A program made the translations under genes and the position numbers. 64,000 nt of DNA from Nitrosomonas sp. Nm166 (GTDB lineage: Bacteria; Pseudomonadota; Gammaproteobacteria; Burkholderiales; Nitrosomonadaceae): assembly GCF_900112825.1 (NCBI RefSeq), contig NZ_FONE01000003.1, positions 57,166-121,165 of the forward strand, written 5' to 3'. Shown here in pieces: positions 1 to 9,709 of the stretch. Under the pieces are notes generated by a model that made no database searches, was not told where the DNA came from, and saw only the letters and a list, made by a program, of their open reading frames with translations. The stretch's first letter is position 1; every line of letters begins with the position of its first letter.

Positions 1-7
1 CACTCAG

Positions 8-20
8 GGAAACACTGATT
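8..20 (+). repeat. Short dispersed motif GGAAACACTGATT, copy 1
   Basis: The same 13-base string occurs again at 11367-11379, in both cases between genes and in AT-rich flanks. Motifs of this kind often mark ends of insertion sequences or their remnants, but no transposase is attached to this copy, so the role is inferred only. The rest of bases 1-130 holds no gene that I can support. Confidence 0.3.
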
Positions 21-53
21 GATATTGCGGGTCTGTATTAAGGTACAGCGATT

Positions 54-72
54 CGCAGCCGCAGCTACTGCC
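54..72 (+). repeat. Dispersed intergenic repeat, copy 1
   Basis: These 19 bases match 33486-33504 at 16 of 19 positions, and all three differences are C/T transitions. Both copies lie in intergenic DNA upstream of a gene, on opposite sides relative to that gene. This may be part of a larger dispersed repeat of the genome; one window cannot show its extent. Confidence 0.3.
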
Positions 73-130
73 GTAAAGAAATGAGTAGTATTCGAAATCC
101 GCCGATGTGGCAGTCTAACGAGGCAATCTG

Positions 131-1360
131 ATGAAATTGAGTGATCTGAAAAAATGGACGAACTATTGGGAGCAGCTCCAGGCAGCGTTGCTGGAACCCA
201 AAGTCGACAAGCAATTGCTGGAAGCATCTTTGCGCGAGGCGCGTGCAAAGATGCCGGTGCCCGTATTGTGGTTGCTGGGTAAAACGCAATCCGGCAAGAC
301 TTCGATTATCAAAGCATTGACTGGCAGCGAAGCGGCCGAGATTGGCAATGGTTTTCAGCCGTGTACGCGCAATTCCCGTTTTTACGATTTTCCTGCCGAG
401 GTGCCGGTGGTCAGGTTTCTCGATACGCGGGGTCTGGGCGAGGTTTCGTATGATCCCGGCGAGGATATTCACTATTGCGAATCTCAGGCGCATTTGCTGG
501 TTGCGGTCATGAAGGCGGCAGATATCAACCAGACAGCCGTGTTTGACGTGCTGCATACTATCCGCCGGCGTCATCCCGAATGGCCGTTGCTGATCGTGCA
601 AACTTGTCTGCATGAGCTTTATCCCAATGGACATGAGCATATACATCCGTGGCCGTATGCGGATGAACCATTGCCGGATACTGTTCCGCTTGATTTACGC
701 CGCGCTTTGCTGGCGCAGCGTAGCGCACTGAAACAAGTGCCAGGTTTCGCGCTGGTGCGCTGGGTAGCGGTCGATTTGACGCTGCCTGAAGATGGATTTA
801 CGCCGCCTGATTATGGGCTGGAAGCGCTGTGGCAAGCGATTGAATCGCTGTTGCCGTTGGGCTTGCAGCAGCAGTTAAGGGGCGATAAAGAGGTGCATGA
901 TCTGTATGCGCGCACGGCACATCAGCATATTGTGGGCTATACGCTTGCAGCGGCAGGGCTAGGTGCTTTACCTGTGGTGGATCTGGTTGCGGTATCGGCG
1001 ATTCAGGCAAAACTGTTGCATAGTCTGTCGACGCTATATGGACAGCGCTGGGATAAAAGCACTATCACAGAATTTCTCGGCCTGGTAGGCGCAGGAATTG
1101 CATCCAGCTATGTCACACGGTTGCTGAGCCGTGCTGTAGTCAAAGTGATTCCTTTCTGGGGGCAGACCATAGGTGCGGTATGGAGTGCCAGTTCCAGTGG
1201 CGCTACCACTTATGCATTGGGCAAGGCTGCAATCTACTTTTTTGCCAGGCGCAAGGATGGCTTGAATGTTGATTCGGAGACATTGCGCGGAATTTATGCC
1301 AAAGAACTGGAACGCGGTGCGTTGATACTCAAGGATCGCTTGCAGGGTAAATCCTCATGA
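131..1360 (+). CDS. P-loop GTPase with C-terminal DUF697/YcjF-like membrane region
   Basis: A GTPase of the Era/dynamin-like TRAFAC type (409 residues). The P-loop is GKTQSGKT at residues 50-57, and a G3-like DTRGLGE follows from about residue 98. A canonical NKxD guanine-specificity motif is not obvious; VQTCLHEL sits where it would be expected. The last ~170 residues are rich in glycine, alanine and hydrophobic stretches and resemble the DUF697 (YcjF-type) region, which associates with membranes. The ATG start is 7 bases after a GAGG-like ribosome site. The gene overlaps the next GTPase gene by four bases (ATGA), so the two are probably translated together and may act as a pair. The cellular role is unknown; membrane stress or membrane remodelling would be a family-based guess. 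Confidence 0.75.
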   Translation: MKLSDLKKWTNYWEQLQAALLEPKVDKQLLEASLREARAKMPVPVLWLLGKTQSGKTSIIKALTGSEAAEIGNGFQPCTRNSRFYDFPAEVPVVRFLDTRGLGEVSYDPGEDIHYCESQAHLLVAVMKAADINQTAVFDVLHTIRRRHPEWPLLIVQTCLHELYPNGHEHIHPWPYADEPLPDTVPLDLRRALLAQRSALKQVPGFALVRWVAVDLTLPEDGFTPPDYGLEALWQAIESLLPLGLQQQLRGDKEVHDLYARTAHQHIVGYTLAAAGLGALPVVDLVAVSAIQAKLLHSLSTLYGQRWDKSTITEFLGLVGAGIASSYVTRLLSRAVVKVIPFWGQTIGAVWSASSSGATTYALGKAAIYFFARRKDGLNVDSETLRGIYAKELERGALILKDRLQGKSS

Positions 1361-2910
1361 AAAAATCTCTAAGGCATATTGATCCATTGCGATTATTGGT
1401 ATTCATCCTGTTGATATTGCCTGTACTGGCATTGCTGGGTTTCGGCATATTGTGGTTGTGGCAGAGTGATCATTTGCTGTACTGGCTGATTGCGATGGCC
1501 TTATGTGGCGGGGTGGGTTACGGCTTGCAGCATTGGTTGGTGCGACGTGAACGTCAATTGTTGACAGATGCAGCTACCGAACCCAATCCGGATTGGCCGC
1601 CAAGTGCGGATGCGGTATGGCAACAGGTTGAAGCATTGGCACAAACTTGTAACCCTGAAGACTGGCCGCTCGAAGATGGAACATGGGTGCTGAAACTGGG
1701 GCAAAAAACCTTAGAGACCGTTGCGCACTGTTACCATCCGGATGTAGAAAAACCACTGTTCGAATTGACGTTGCCGCATACTTTGCTGATCATCGAGCGT
1801 GCAAGCCGCGATTTGCGTCGGGATATTGCTGAAAAAATACCCTTCAGCAATCGGCTGACAATCGGTGATTGGTTCCGCATCCAGCGCTGGAAAGCCAAGG
1901 CAGAACAATTATTCAATATCTATCGGGCAGGCAGGATGATTATCAATCCGGTGAATGCGCTGCTTAGTGAAGTCTGGCAACATTTGCGGGAACGCAGCTT
2001 TGAACAGGCCGGAAATGAGCTGCACCGATGGTTTTTGCGGGCTTATGTATGCAAGGTGGGTTATTACGCCATCGATCTTTATAGCGGACGTTTATCGCTG
2101 ATTGATGAAGAATCCACCACATCTCCAACACCGCTATCCAAGGCGGATCTCAGCCAAACTGAAGAAACGGCAAAGACAGTTGCGGAACCGTTACGTATTC
2201 TGGTGCTTGGGCGATCGAATGCGGGTAAATCCAGCCTGATCAATGCCTTGTTTGGTGAACTTACGACTGCTACCGATGTGCTGCCTGATACAACCGCGAC
2301 ACTCAAGCCGTTCGCTTTGTCGCGCGAAGGGTTAACCCAGGCATTGATTTTCGATAGCCCGGGTTGTGATAGCCCATTGTTTGACAATAAGCAGATGCTG
2401 GCATCAACCGAGAATGCCGACTTGATTTTATGGGTTAGCCCGGCAAATCGGCCTGACCGGCAGATTGAGCGCGACTGTTTGGATACCTTGCGTGCTTTTC
2501 AGGCCGCTCGAATGGATCGCCGTCCGCCACCTTTGCTGGTCGTTGTCAGTTTTATCGACCGATTGCGGCCGGTCAATGAATGGCAGCCGCCTTATGATCT
2601 GGTTCATCCGCTGAGTGTTAAAGCCAGCAATATAAACGCTGCAGTGCGGGCAATCGCAACCGATCTTGCCGTACCGGTTGAGCAGGTTATTCCTGTCTGT
2701 CTGCTGGACAGTAAGGTTTATAACGTGGATGATACGTTGTGGGCAGCGATACTGGCTCATCAGGATGAGGCGCTCAGAGTGCGCCTGATGCGCTGCCTGG
2801 ATGCGAGAAAACGTGCTGAAGACTGGATCATGCTGCGGCGCCAGTTGGCCAGCGCCGGGCGATTTTTGCTGGATTTGCCAGAGATACTGGGAAAACATTT
2901 CGGACGCTAG
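1357..2910 (+). CDS. Membrane-anchored GTPase, paired with the preceding gene
   Basis: A 517-residue protein with two predicted transmembrane segments at about residues 13-50, then a ~230-residue linker region, then a GTPase domain. The P-loop is GRSNAGKS at about residues 285-292, followed by a DTTAT switch and G3-like DSPGCDS. A SFIDRLRP stretch lies where the N/TKxD motif normally falls. This layout resembles the YeeP/Era-like and dynamin-like bacterial GTPases. The start codon overlaps the stop of the upstream GTPase gene (ATGA), indicating translational coupling. Nothing in the neighbourhood names a substrate. The GTPase fold is sure, the role is not. Confidence 0.75.
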   Translation: MKKSLRHIDPLRLLVFILLILPVLALLGFGILWLWQSDHLLYWLIAMALCGGVGYGLQHWLVRRERQLLTDAATEPNPDWPPSADAVWQQVEALAQTCNPEDWPLEDGTWVLKLGQKTLETVAHCYHPDVEKPLFELTLPHTLLIIERASRDLRRDIAEKIPFSNRLTIGDWFRIQRWKAKAEQLFNIYRAGRMIINPVNALLSEVWQHLRERSFEQAGNELHRWFLRAYVCKVGYYAIDLYSGRLSLIDEESTTSPTPLSKADLSQTEETAKTVAEPLRILVLGRSNAGKSSLINALFGELTTATDVLPDTTATLKPFALSREGLTQALIFDSPGCDSPLFDNKQMLASTENADLILWVSPANRPDRQIERDCLDTLRAFQAARMDRRPPPLLVVVSFIDRLRPVNEWQPPYDLVHPLSVKASNINAAVRAIATDLAVPVEQVIPVCLLDSKVYNVDDTLWAAILAHQDEALRVRLMRCLDARKRAEDWIMLRRQLASAGRFLLDLPEILGKHFGR

Positions 2911-2995
2911 CGGACTATAAATGTTAAAAAGCGACTACAATTTCTACTATACTTTTGTCACTGTTAATTTTGTATTACATCTTCTGAGTAGATAA

Positions 2996-3739
2996 GTGCG
3001 CCGAACTTTACCTGGGTTTTTCCTTCTTTTGTTACTGAATTTCATCGTTTTCATCGTCCTGGCAGCGATTCCGCACCATGCACAAGCGCAATGGTGGAAA
3101 GCGAGCCGTGAGCCGGTTGGATTGGCACCTGATCCGGCTGTAACGCCAGAAGCGATCATTCAGGTGTATGGCGCACGCGCTTATAGCTGGCGCGGTCATT
3201 TAGGCATTCATACCTGGATCGCAGTAAAGCCCACTCAAGCCAAGTCCTATACTATCTATGAAGTGATTGGTTGGTTGCAACGACGGCAAAGGCCAGTGCT
3301 GGCGATTTACGAGAATGTACCCGACAGGCGCTGGTACGGCAATATGCCAGAGTTATTGCTGGAGAAACGTGGTGACAGTGTGGACGCGCTGATTGAAAAA
3401 ATTGATCAGGCTGCGCGCAGTTATCCCTACGCCAGAAATTACACCCTCTGGCCAGGACCCAATTCCAATACCTTTACTGCCTGGGTCTCACGGGCTGTTC
3501 CGGAACTTCAACTGGATTTACCGCCAACGGCGATTGGCAAGGATTACCTCGGTTACCGGCTGGTTTCGCAAGCACCCAGTGGCAGCGGTTTCCAGATTTC
3601 AGTGTTTGGCTTGATGGGTGTGCTGGTCAGTGCAGTGGAAGGCGTTGAATTCAATTTGCTAGGATTGTCTTTTGGCGTTGACCTGGATCCACTGGCAATC
3701 AAGTTGCCGTTGGTAGGGCGCAAAGAACTGGCTTGGTAG
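2996..3739 (+). CDS. DUF3750 family protein
   Basis: A 247-residue protein starting with GTG. The N-terminus has two basic residues and a long hydrophobic stretch ending in AQAQ (residues ~5-32), consistent with a signal peptide or membrane anchor. The body carries features I associate with DUF3750: an early SWRGHLGIHTW segment, a WYGN motif and a C-terminal SFGVDLDPLAIKLP stretch. Function of the family is unknown; a secreted or periplasmic location is inferred. The gene stands alone, 85 bases after the GTPase pair. It is followed by an iron-regulated-looking promoter region of another operon, so it is probably a monocistronic unit. Confidence 0.7.
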   Translation: MRRTLPGFFLLLLLNFIVFIVLAAIPHHAQAQWWKASREPVGLAPDPAVTPEAIIQVYGARAYSWRGHLGIHTWIAVKPTQAKSYTIYEVIGWLQRRQRPVLAIYENVPDRRWYGNMPELLLEKRGDSVDALIEKIDQAARSYPYARNYTLWPGPNSNTFTAWVSRAVPELQLDLPPTAIGKDYLGYRLVSQAPSGSGFQISVFGLMGVLVSAVEGVEFNLLGLSFGVDLDPLAIKLPLVGRKELAW

Positions 3740-3797
3740 CTTCAACCTGTCATTGAGAAATAGTGGAATCGGAATACCTGAGCTCGTGGCATTTAAT

Positions 3798-3812
3798 TGA
3801 TAATTATTCTTA
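3798..3812. promoter_or_regulatory. Probable Fur box upstream of the iron transporter operon
   Basis: The sequence TGATAATTATTCTTA matches the 7-1-7 Fur consensus TGATAAT-N-ATTATCA at 12 of 14 fixed positions and lies 46 bases before the start of the fbpA-like gene. More AT-rich half-site-like sequence flanks it on both sides. The location and the product of the downstream operon support iron-dependent repression by Fur. Binding itself is an inference. Confidence 0.65.
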
Positions 3813-3857
3813 TTCATAATATAGTAAAAAATAACATTTTTTACTGGAAACTTCGTC

Positions 3858-4871
3858 ATGTTGAGATCTCATCTAAGTCGTTATGCGATTAAAGTTTTAT
3901 TCTTATTTTCCCTGTTGGGTATGCACTTGGCGCACGCTGAAGAAGTGGTGGTTTATTCTGCGCGGATTGAGCAACTGATTAAGCCGATGTTTGATGCCTT
4001 TACCCAGGAAACCGGCATCAAAGTCAAATACACAACAGATAACGAAGGGGCATTGCTTGCCAGACTGGAAGCCGAAGGGAAAAATACCCCTGCTGATATG
4101 CTGATAACCGCAGATGTGGGTAACCTTTGGGCAGCTGCGCGGGCAGGGTTATTGAAGCCTGTCAAATCAGAAGTACTGGAAAATAATATCCCGGCGCATT
4201 TGCAGGACCCGCAGAATGAATGGTTTGGTTTGTCAATACGCGCACGTACACTGGTTTATAACACCAAAAAAGTGAAGCCTTCGGAACTTTCTACGTATGA
4301 AGATTTGGCTGATCCCAAGTGGAACAAACGACTGTGTCTGCGTACTTCGAAGAAAGTATATAACCAGTCGCTGGTAGCGATGATGATTGCCGAACACGGC
4401 GAAGCTGAAACCGAGAAGATTGTCAGAGGCTGGGTAGCCAACCTGGCGACAGATCCCTTATCGGATGACACCCGAGCCTTGGAATTCGTGGCATCTGGCA
4501 AATGTGATGTGACTTTGGTGAATACTTATTACTATGGTCGGTTGATGAAGAAAGACCCCAAGCTGCCATTGGCCATTTTCTGGCCAAATCAGAATAATGG
4601 CGGGGTGCATGTCAATATTTCCGGTGCGGGCGTTACGCGCTATAGCCGCAATGAGCAGGCTGCCATCAAACTGCTGGAATTTTTGTCATCTGAAAAAGCG
4701 CAGAACCTTTTTGCGGACGTGAACATGGAATATCCAGCCAATCCAAGAATCGCAGCGGATCCATTTGTTGCGGCGTGGGGTAGTTTTAAGCAAAACCCCA
4801 TGAATCTGGCCAAAGCCGGGGAGTTACAGACAGCAGCTGTGAAACTGATGGATCGTGCAGGTTACCGGTAA
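3858..4871 (+). CDS. fbpA: Ferric iron ABC transporter, periplasmic binding protein
   Basis: A 337-residue periplasmic substrate-binding protein of the FbpA/FutA/IdiA class, which captures Fe3+ and delivers it to the inner-membrane permease. A signal peptide (residues ~1-27) ends in HLAHA before EEVVVYSAR, the typical mature start. The VNTYYYGR segment in the C-terminal half contains the neighbouring tyrosines that coordinate iron in this family. The length is normal. It is the first gene of a three-gene set (binding protein, double permease, ATPase) and follows a good Fur-box match, so expression should rise in iron limitation. Ammonia oxidisers need much iron for haem enzymes, which fits. 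The exact metal is inferred from family and Fur site. Confidence 0.88.
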   Translation: MLRSHLSRYAIKVLFLFSLLGMHLAHAEEVVVYSARIEQLIKPMFDAFTQETGIKVKYTTDNEGALLARLEAEGKNTPADMLITADVGNLWAAARAGLLKPVKSEVLENNIPAHLQDPQNEWFGLSIRARTLVYNTKKVKPSELSTYEDLADPKWNKRLCLRTSKKVYNQSLVAMMIAEHGEAETEKIVRGWVANLATDPLSDDTRALEFVASGKCDVTLVNTYYYGRLMKKDPKLPLAIFWPNQNNGGVHVNISGAGVTRYSRNEQAAIKLLEFLSSEKAQNLFADVNMEYPANPRIAADPFVAAWGSFKQNPMNLAKAGELQTAAVKLMDRAGYR

Positions 4872-4903
4872 AAATGCAGGGTGAGTGAAAAGGACCATGC
4901 AGC

Positions 4904-6577
4904 GTGTATGAGGTGGTAGAAAATAAACCATCTTCAAGCAAACATTTATTTCCACGGCCTGGTTCATACCGCTTAATGGCCATCTGGCGCTTGGTTCCCT
5001 TTATAGCGGCTGTGCTGGTGCTCGCACCCGTGGGTGTGATTGTTTCAGCGATGTTTGCGCCTACCAGTGATATTTGGCAACACCTGGTTGAAACTACGCT
5101 GCTTTCCTTGTTGGTCAATACGTTCTGGCTTGCATTGGGAGTTATCGGAGGTACCGCATTATTGGGTATCAGTTTGGCTTGGTTTACCGCCGTTTATGAG
5201 TTTCCTGGATGCCGTTTTTTTTCCTGGGCATTATTATTGCCAATGGCGATGCCAGCCTATGTGACAGCATTTGTCGCACTGGGCTTGTTTGATTTTACAG
5301 GTCCGATACAGACTGCCTTACGTACCTGGTTGGATACTGATTTATCCTGGTTTCCGGATATACGCAGCAGAGCAGGCGTCATCCTGGTCATGACCCTGGC
5401 TTTTTATCCCTATGTGTATTTGTTGGCGCGAAATGCCTTTCTGAGTCAGGGCAGGCGCTCTCTGGAGGTGGCGCAGTCTCTCGGTTTAAACCGTCAGCAA
5501 GGCTTCTTCAAAGTGGTGCTGCCGCTGGCGCGGCCGTGGATAGCCGGCGGTGTCATGCTGGTGCTGATGGAAACATTGGCAGACTTTGGTACTGTCGCAG
5601 TCTTTAACTATAATACGTTTACGACAGCTATTTACAAGGCATGGTTTAGCATGTTTTCCTTGCAGACGGCTTCTCAGCTTGCCTCCCTATTGATTATCAT
5701 GGTTTTCATCGTGATTGTTGTGGAACAGCAATTCAGGTCCCGTATGCGTTATGCTGAAAGTAAGAGGAGTGCACGGACGCAGCGCATTCGACTGACCGGC
5801 TGGTATGCTTGGCTGGTTACTGGTTTTGTTCTGAGTGTATTGTTTTGGGCATTTTTGTTACCAGTTACGCAATTGTGTATCTGGGCCATACAATCGTTTA
5901 CACAAGATTATGATGTAGCCCGTTACCTGGAATTTCTCTGGCATTCATTATCGTTGTCTGGTTTGGCTGCTTTGCTGACTTGCCTGGTTGTGATTGCCGT
6001 GGTTTATGCGGCACGGCGCTATCCGGGTTCAGCCATGCGCTATGCGGTACGTACGGCAACTATCGGCTATGCGCTGCCTGGCACAGTTTTAGCAATCGGG
6101 GTTTATGTCCCACTTGCCTGGCTGGATAAGCAGCTCAACGAATTAGCTCTGCAGTGGTTTCAGATTGAAACAGGCCAACTGATTCATGGTACGCTGATTA
6201 CCATGCTGATCGCCTATTTGGTACGATTCATGGCAGTTGGCCATTATCCCATTGATGGTGCGATGCAACGCATTACCCACAGTATCGATGAAGCAGCCAT
6301 GAGTCTGGGGTTGCATGGTTGGGCCATGATTAAAAAAGTACATATTCCAATATTGAAACCGGGCATTTTTACAGCTGCTACGTTAGTGTTCGTCGATGTC
6401 ATGAAGGAGATGCCGATTACGCTGATGACCCGCCCATTTGGTTGGGATACCCTGGCTGTCCGAGTGTTTGAGATGACTTCTGAAGGGCAATGGGAGCAAG
6501 CCGCGCTGCCTGCTGTAACACTTGTATTGGCTGGATTAGTACCCATTTTCTTATTTATGCGCCAAACTGAAAAGTAA
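4904..6577 (+). CDS. fbpB: Ferric iron ABC transporter, double-domain permease
   Basis: A 557-residue inner-membrane protein with about twelve hydrophobic segments in two homologous halves, as in FbpB/SfuB permeases. Each half carries an EAA-like loop: SLEVAQSLGLNRQQGFFKVVL in the first half, and EAAMSLG followed by KVHIPIL in the second, which contact the ATPase. The GTG start at 4904 has AAAGGA about 10 bases upstream. An in-frame ATG at 4976 before the first membrane segment (MAIWRLVPF) is an alternative. The gene lies 32 bases after fbpA and just before the ATPase gene. Confidence 0.87.
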   Translation: MYEVVENKPSSSKHLFPRPGSYRLMAIWRLVPFIAAVLVLAPVGVIVSAMFAPTSDIWQHLVETTLLSLLVNTFWLALGVIGGTALLGISLAWFTAVYEFPGCRFFSWALLLPMAMPAYVTAFVALGLFDFTGPIQTALRTWLDTDLSWFPDIRSRAGVILVMTLAFYPYVYLLARNAFLSQGRRSLEVAQSLGLNRQQGFFKVVLPLARPWIAGGVMLVLMETLADFGTVAVFNYNTFTTAIYKAWFSMFSLQTASQLASLLIIMVFIVIVVEQQFRSRMRYAESKRSARTQRIRLTGWYAWLVTGFVLSVLFWAFLLPVTQLCIWAIQSFTQDYDVARYLEFLWHSLSLSGLAALLTCLVVIAVVYAARRYPGSAMRYAVRTATIGYALPGTVLAIGVYVPLAWLDKQLNELALQWFQIETGQLIHGTLITMLIAYLVRFMAVGHYPIDGAMQRITHSIDEAAMSLGLHGWAMIKKVHIPILKPGIFTAATLVFVDVMKEMPITLMTRPFGWDTLAVRVFEMTSEGQWEQAALPAVTLVLAGLVPIFLFMRQTEK

Positions 6578-6582
6578 AATTG

Positions 6583-7677
6583 ATGAGCACAGTATTGCTG
6601 CAACTTAACAACGTTCGGCAAGCTTATGGTGAGCAAGTCATCCTGCATGCCTTATCCTTGATCTTGCAAAAAGGGAACATCGGTTGTTTACTGGGTCCGA
6701 GTGGTTGCGGTAAAACCACCGCGTTGCGCTGTATTGCTGGTTTCGAGCCGATTTCAGCTGGAGAAATTTTGCTCAATGGCGCTTGTGTGAGCAGTGCAGA
6801 CTTTTTTGTGCCGCCGGAACAAAGACAGATTGGGATGGTTTTTCAGGATTATGCGTTATTTCCACATCTTGATGTGGCCGCTAATATCGGCTTTGGTCTG
6901 CACCGATTAGCCAGAGTAGAGCGCGAGCAACGTATTGATGAATTGCTGCAGGTCGTGCATTTGACGGATATAGCCAGAAAATACCCGCATGAGTTGTCCG
7001 GTGGCCAACAACAACGCATAGCGCTTGCGCGTGCGCTGGCACCCAGGCCTGAATTGCTGTTGCTGGATGAGCCTTTTTCCAATCTGGACGGTGGATTGCG
7101 TGAGCGTTTAAGCATGGAAGTGCGTGAGATTCTGAAGAATCAAGGTACTACAGCTATCCTGGTGACCCATGATCAGGCTGAAGCATTTGCTATTGCCGAT
7201 GAAATCGGCGTTATGCATCACGGTGAGATTCAGCAGTGGGATAGCGCTTTCAATCTCTATCATCGGCCGGCCAATCGTTTTGTTGCTAACTTTATTGGCC
7301 AGGGTGTATTTCTTCCGGGTAAGGTGATCAATGCACAGCAGATTGAAATCGAACTGGGGGTTTTAAAGGGTGAAATTGCGCAACAGTATGAAACCGTTTT
7401 TAATCAGTGTAATAACGGTGGCAGGGTCGATGTGTTGCTGCGTCCGGATGATATTGTGCATGATGATACCAGTTCTCTACAGGCTACAGTGGTTCACAAG
7501 GCATTTCGTGGCGCAGAGATTTTATATACCTTACGTCTTGCAAGTGGAGCAAAAGTGTTATCACTCGTGCCCAGTCACCATAATCACCTCATTGGCGAGA
7601 AAATAGGCATCAAGCTCGAAATTGATCATATTGTGGCATTTAATCAGTCATCGACAAATAGTCAGATTTTGAATTGA
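6583..7677 (+). CDS. fbpC: Ferric iron ABC transporter, ATP-binding protein
   Basis: An ABC ATPase of the FbpC class (about 364 residues). All motifs are intact: Walker A GPSGCGKT, Q-loop MVFQDYALFPH, signature LSGGQQQRIALARAL, Walker B LLLLDEPFSNLD and the switch histidine in LVTHDQAEA. A C-terminal ~110-residue regulatory region with TOBE-like character follows. The ATG at 6583 directly follows an in-frame TTG at 6580; I prefer the ATG. It starts 5 bases after the permease gene, so the three genes form one transcript. It powers uptake of ferric iron through the FbpB permease. Confidence 0.88.
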   Translation: MSTVLLQLNNVRQAYGEQVILHALSLILQKGNIGCLLGPSGCGKTTALRCIAGFEPISAGEILLNGACVSSADFFVPPEQRQIGMVFQDYALFPHLDVAANIGFGLHRLARVEREQRIDELLQVVHLTDIARKYPHELSGGQQQRIALARALAPRPELLLLDEPFSNLDGGLRERLSMEVREILKNQGTTAILVTHDQAEAFAIADEIGVMHHGEIQQWDSAFNLYHRPANRFVANFIGQGVFLPGKVINAQQIEIELGVLKGEIAQQYETVFNQCNNGGRVDVLLRPDDIVHDDTSSLQATVVHKAFRGAEILYTLRLASGAKVLSLVPSHHNHLIGEKIGIKLEIDHIVAFNQSSTNSQILN

Positions 7678-7880
7678 TCTGTGTGCAAATTTTACCCAAC
7701 AGGTTTTCTGATCACTTTTTTGAAAGAATGATACTTCCCTTTTAACAATTTTTTCTATAGCATAACAAATGAACGTTAATACCTTTCTTTTGCAGCTTAT
7801 TCCAAGCAATCCCATAGACCAATCTCAGAGATAATGTTGAGGTTTACTATTCTTAAAATTAAATTGAATGAGGATTTCAT

Positions 7881-8207
7881 ATGAGTCAACATATTCATTA
7901 CGTTACAGATGCTAATTTTGATGCAGAGGTTTTACAATCTACTACCCCTGTACTGGTTGATTACTGGGCAGAGTGGTGCGGTCCTTGTAAAATGATAGCG
8001 CCTCTACTGGATGAGATTGCAAGTGAATATGGTGAGCGCCTGAAGGTGGCTAAATTAAATATTGATGAGAATCAAATAACTCCACCAAAATATGGGATTC
8101 GAGGCATTCCGACATTGATGTTGTTTAAGAATGGAAATGTCGAAGCGACTAAAGTGGGCGCATTATCAAAATCACAGCTAACAGCATTTATTGACAGCCA
8201 TATTTAA
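7881..8207 (+). CDS. trxA: Thioredoxin
   Basis: A 108-residue cytoplasmic thioredoxin, the same size as E. coli TrxA. The redox site is WCGPCK at about residues 33-38. The family's cis-proline is in [11 protein letters not shown]. It reduces disulfides in ribonucleotide reductase and other proteins and is recycled by thioredoxin reductase. An AATGAGGA ribosome site precedes the ATG. The order trxA-rho-rpmE is common in betaproteobacteria. The 200-base gap before it is AT-rich, and I could not fix a promoter there. Confidence 0.97.
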   Translation: MSQHIHYVTDANFDAEVLQSTTPVLVDYWAEWCGPCKMIAPLLDEIASEYGERLKVAKLNIDENQITPPKYGIRGIPTLMLFKNGNVEATKVGALSKSQLTAFIDSHI

Positions 8208-8351
8208 ATTCGCTGGTCTTATGGGGATAGATTTATAAATTATATAAAATTTGTAAAGGCCGCATATTCCTTTTAATTATCCCATCTGTCACTACTTTCC
8301 TTCCAATATCATTATCTTTCATCTGAGTATTATTTTTTCACGAGCTTTTTC

Positions 8352-9611
8352 ATGCGCTTATCTGATCTGAAGAACTTACATGTTACTGAATTAGTAAAAA
8401 TGGCTGTCGAGAATGAAATTGATGGGGCCAATCGAATGCGGAAGCAGGATCTGATTTTTGCATTGCTTAAGAATCAGGCGCGCAAGGGTGAGAATATCTA
8501 CGGCCATGGAACTCTGGAAGTATTACAAGATGGGTTTGGTTTTTTACGTTCTCCAGATACATCCTATTTGGCTGGACCTGATGATATTTATATTTCACCC
8601 AGCCAGATCAGGCGATTTAATTTACATACAGGGGATTCAATCGATGGTGAGATCCGTCCACCTAAGGACGGTGAACGCTACTTTGCACTGGTAAAGGTTG
8701 ATAAGGTTAATAACGAACCCCCAGAGAATTCCAAACAGAAAATCCTGTTTGAGAACCTGACACCACTGTTTCCTGATGAACGACTGGTGCTTGAACGCGA
8801 TATCAAGGCCGAAGAAAACATTACCGGTCGCATTATTGATTTGATCGCACCCATCGGTAAAGGTCAGCGAGGGTTGCTGGTTGCCAGTCCCAAATCGGGA
8901 AAAACTGTCATGCTGCAGCATATTGCGCATGCCATTGCGGCTAATTATCCGGATGTGATTCTGATGGTGCTGCTGATTGATGAGCGTCCGGAAGAAGTGA
9001 CGGATATGATTCGCTCTGTCAGGGGAGAAGTGATTTCCTCCACTTTCGATGAATCAGCCATGCGACATGTGCAGGTGGCCGAGATGGTGATTGAGAAAGC
9101 AAAGCGTTTGGTAGAGCATAAGAAGGATGTCGTCGTACTGCTCGATTCGATTACGCGGCTGGCGCGCGCATATAACACAGTAGTACCTGCATCTGGGAAA
9201 GTATTGACCGGAGGTGTGGATGCCAGCGCGTTGCAACGTCCCAAGCGTTTTTTTGGTGCTGCTCGTAACGTCGAAGAAGGCGGATCGCTGACTATTATTG
9301 CAACTGCATTGATTGATACCGGTTCACGTATGGATGATGTGATTTATGAGGAATTTAAGGGCACCGGTAATATGGAAATTCATCTTGACCGGCGCATGGC
9401 CGAGAAACGCATATATCCGGCCATCAATGTAAATCGATCAGGTACACGCCGGGAGGAATTATTAATTCCACCGGATGTTTTGCAAAAAATTTGGGTTTTA
9501 CGCAAATTGCTGCATCCGATGGATGATATGGATGCGATGGCGTTTTTGCTGGATAAAATCAAGGCGACTAAGAACAATTCTGATTTCTTTGATTCAATGA
9601 GGCGAGTTTAG
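8352..9611 (+). CDS. rho: Transcription termination factor Rho
   Basis: A 419-residue protein, the same length as E. coli Rho. It has the N-terminal Rho helical domain ([15 protein letters not shown]), the cold-shock-like RNA-binding fold around residues 48-120 ([11 protein letters not shown]), and the RecA-type ATPase with Walker A SPKSGKT and Walker [14 protein letters not shown]. The Q-loop and R-loop regions ([13 protein letters not shown] and others) are conserved. The hexamer loads on unstructured C-rich RNA and terminates transcription. A ~140-base leader separates it from trxA; Rho is often autoregulated by termination in its own leader, but I see no specific attenuator here. Confidence 0.98.
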   Translation: MRLSDLKNLHVTELVKMAVENEIDGANRMRKQDLIFALLKNQARKGENIYGHGTLEVLQDGFGFLRSPDTSYLAGPDDIYISPSQIRRFNLHTGDSIDGEIRPPKDGERYFALVKVDKVNNEPPENSKQKILFENLTPLFPDERLVLERDIKAEENITGRIIDLIAPIGKGQRGLLVASPKSGKTVMLQHIAHAIAANYPDVILMVLLIDERPEEVTDMIRSVRGEVISSTFDESAMRHVQVAEMVIEKAKRLVEHKKDVVVLLDSITRLARAYNTVVPASGKVLTGGVDASALQRPKRFFGAARNVEEGGSLTIIATALIDTGSRMDDVIYEEFKGTGNMEIHLDRRMAEKRIYPAINVNRSGTRREELLIPPDVLQKIWVLRKLLHPMDDMDAMAFLLDKIKATKNNSDFFDSMRRV

Positions 9612-9627
9612 GTATAGATTTCCGTAG

Positions 9628-9656
9628 TTGCACCGATACGTACATTCAAGGATAAT
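9628..9656 (+). promoter_or_regulatory. Candidate sigma-70 promoter for rpmE
   Basis: TTGCAC (-35) and GATAAT (-10) are separated by 17 bases, and the start of rpmE follows about 55 bases downstream. The sequence match is good but the call is by eye. Confidence 0.45.
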
Positions 9657-9709
9657 ACACGGCTTTTTAATCTTCCCCCTTAGGGATTGAATAATTGAGG
9701 ATATTGGCA

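Noticed and set aside
65..646. Long minus-strand open frame of 193 codons
   Set aside because: It lies fully opposite the GTPase gene, has no family features, and is explained by codon bias of the real gene.
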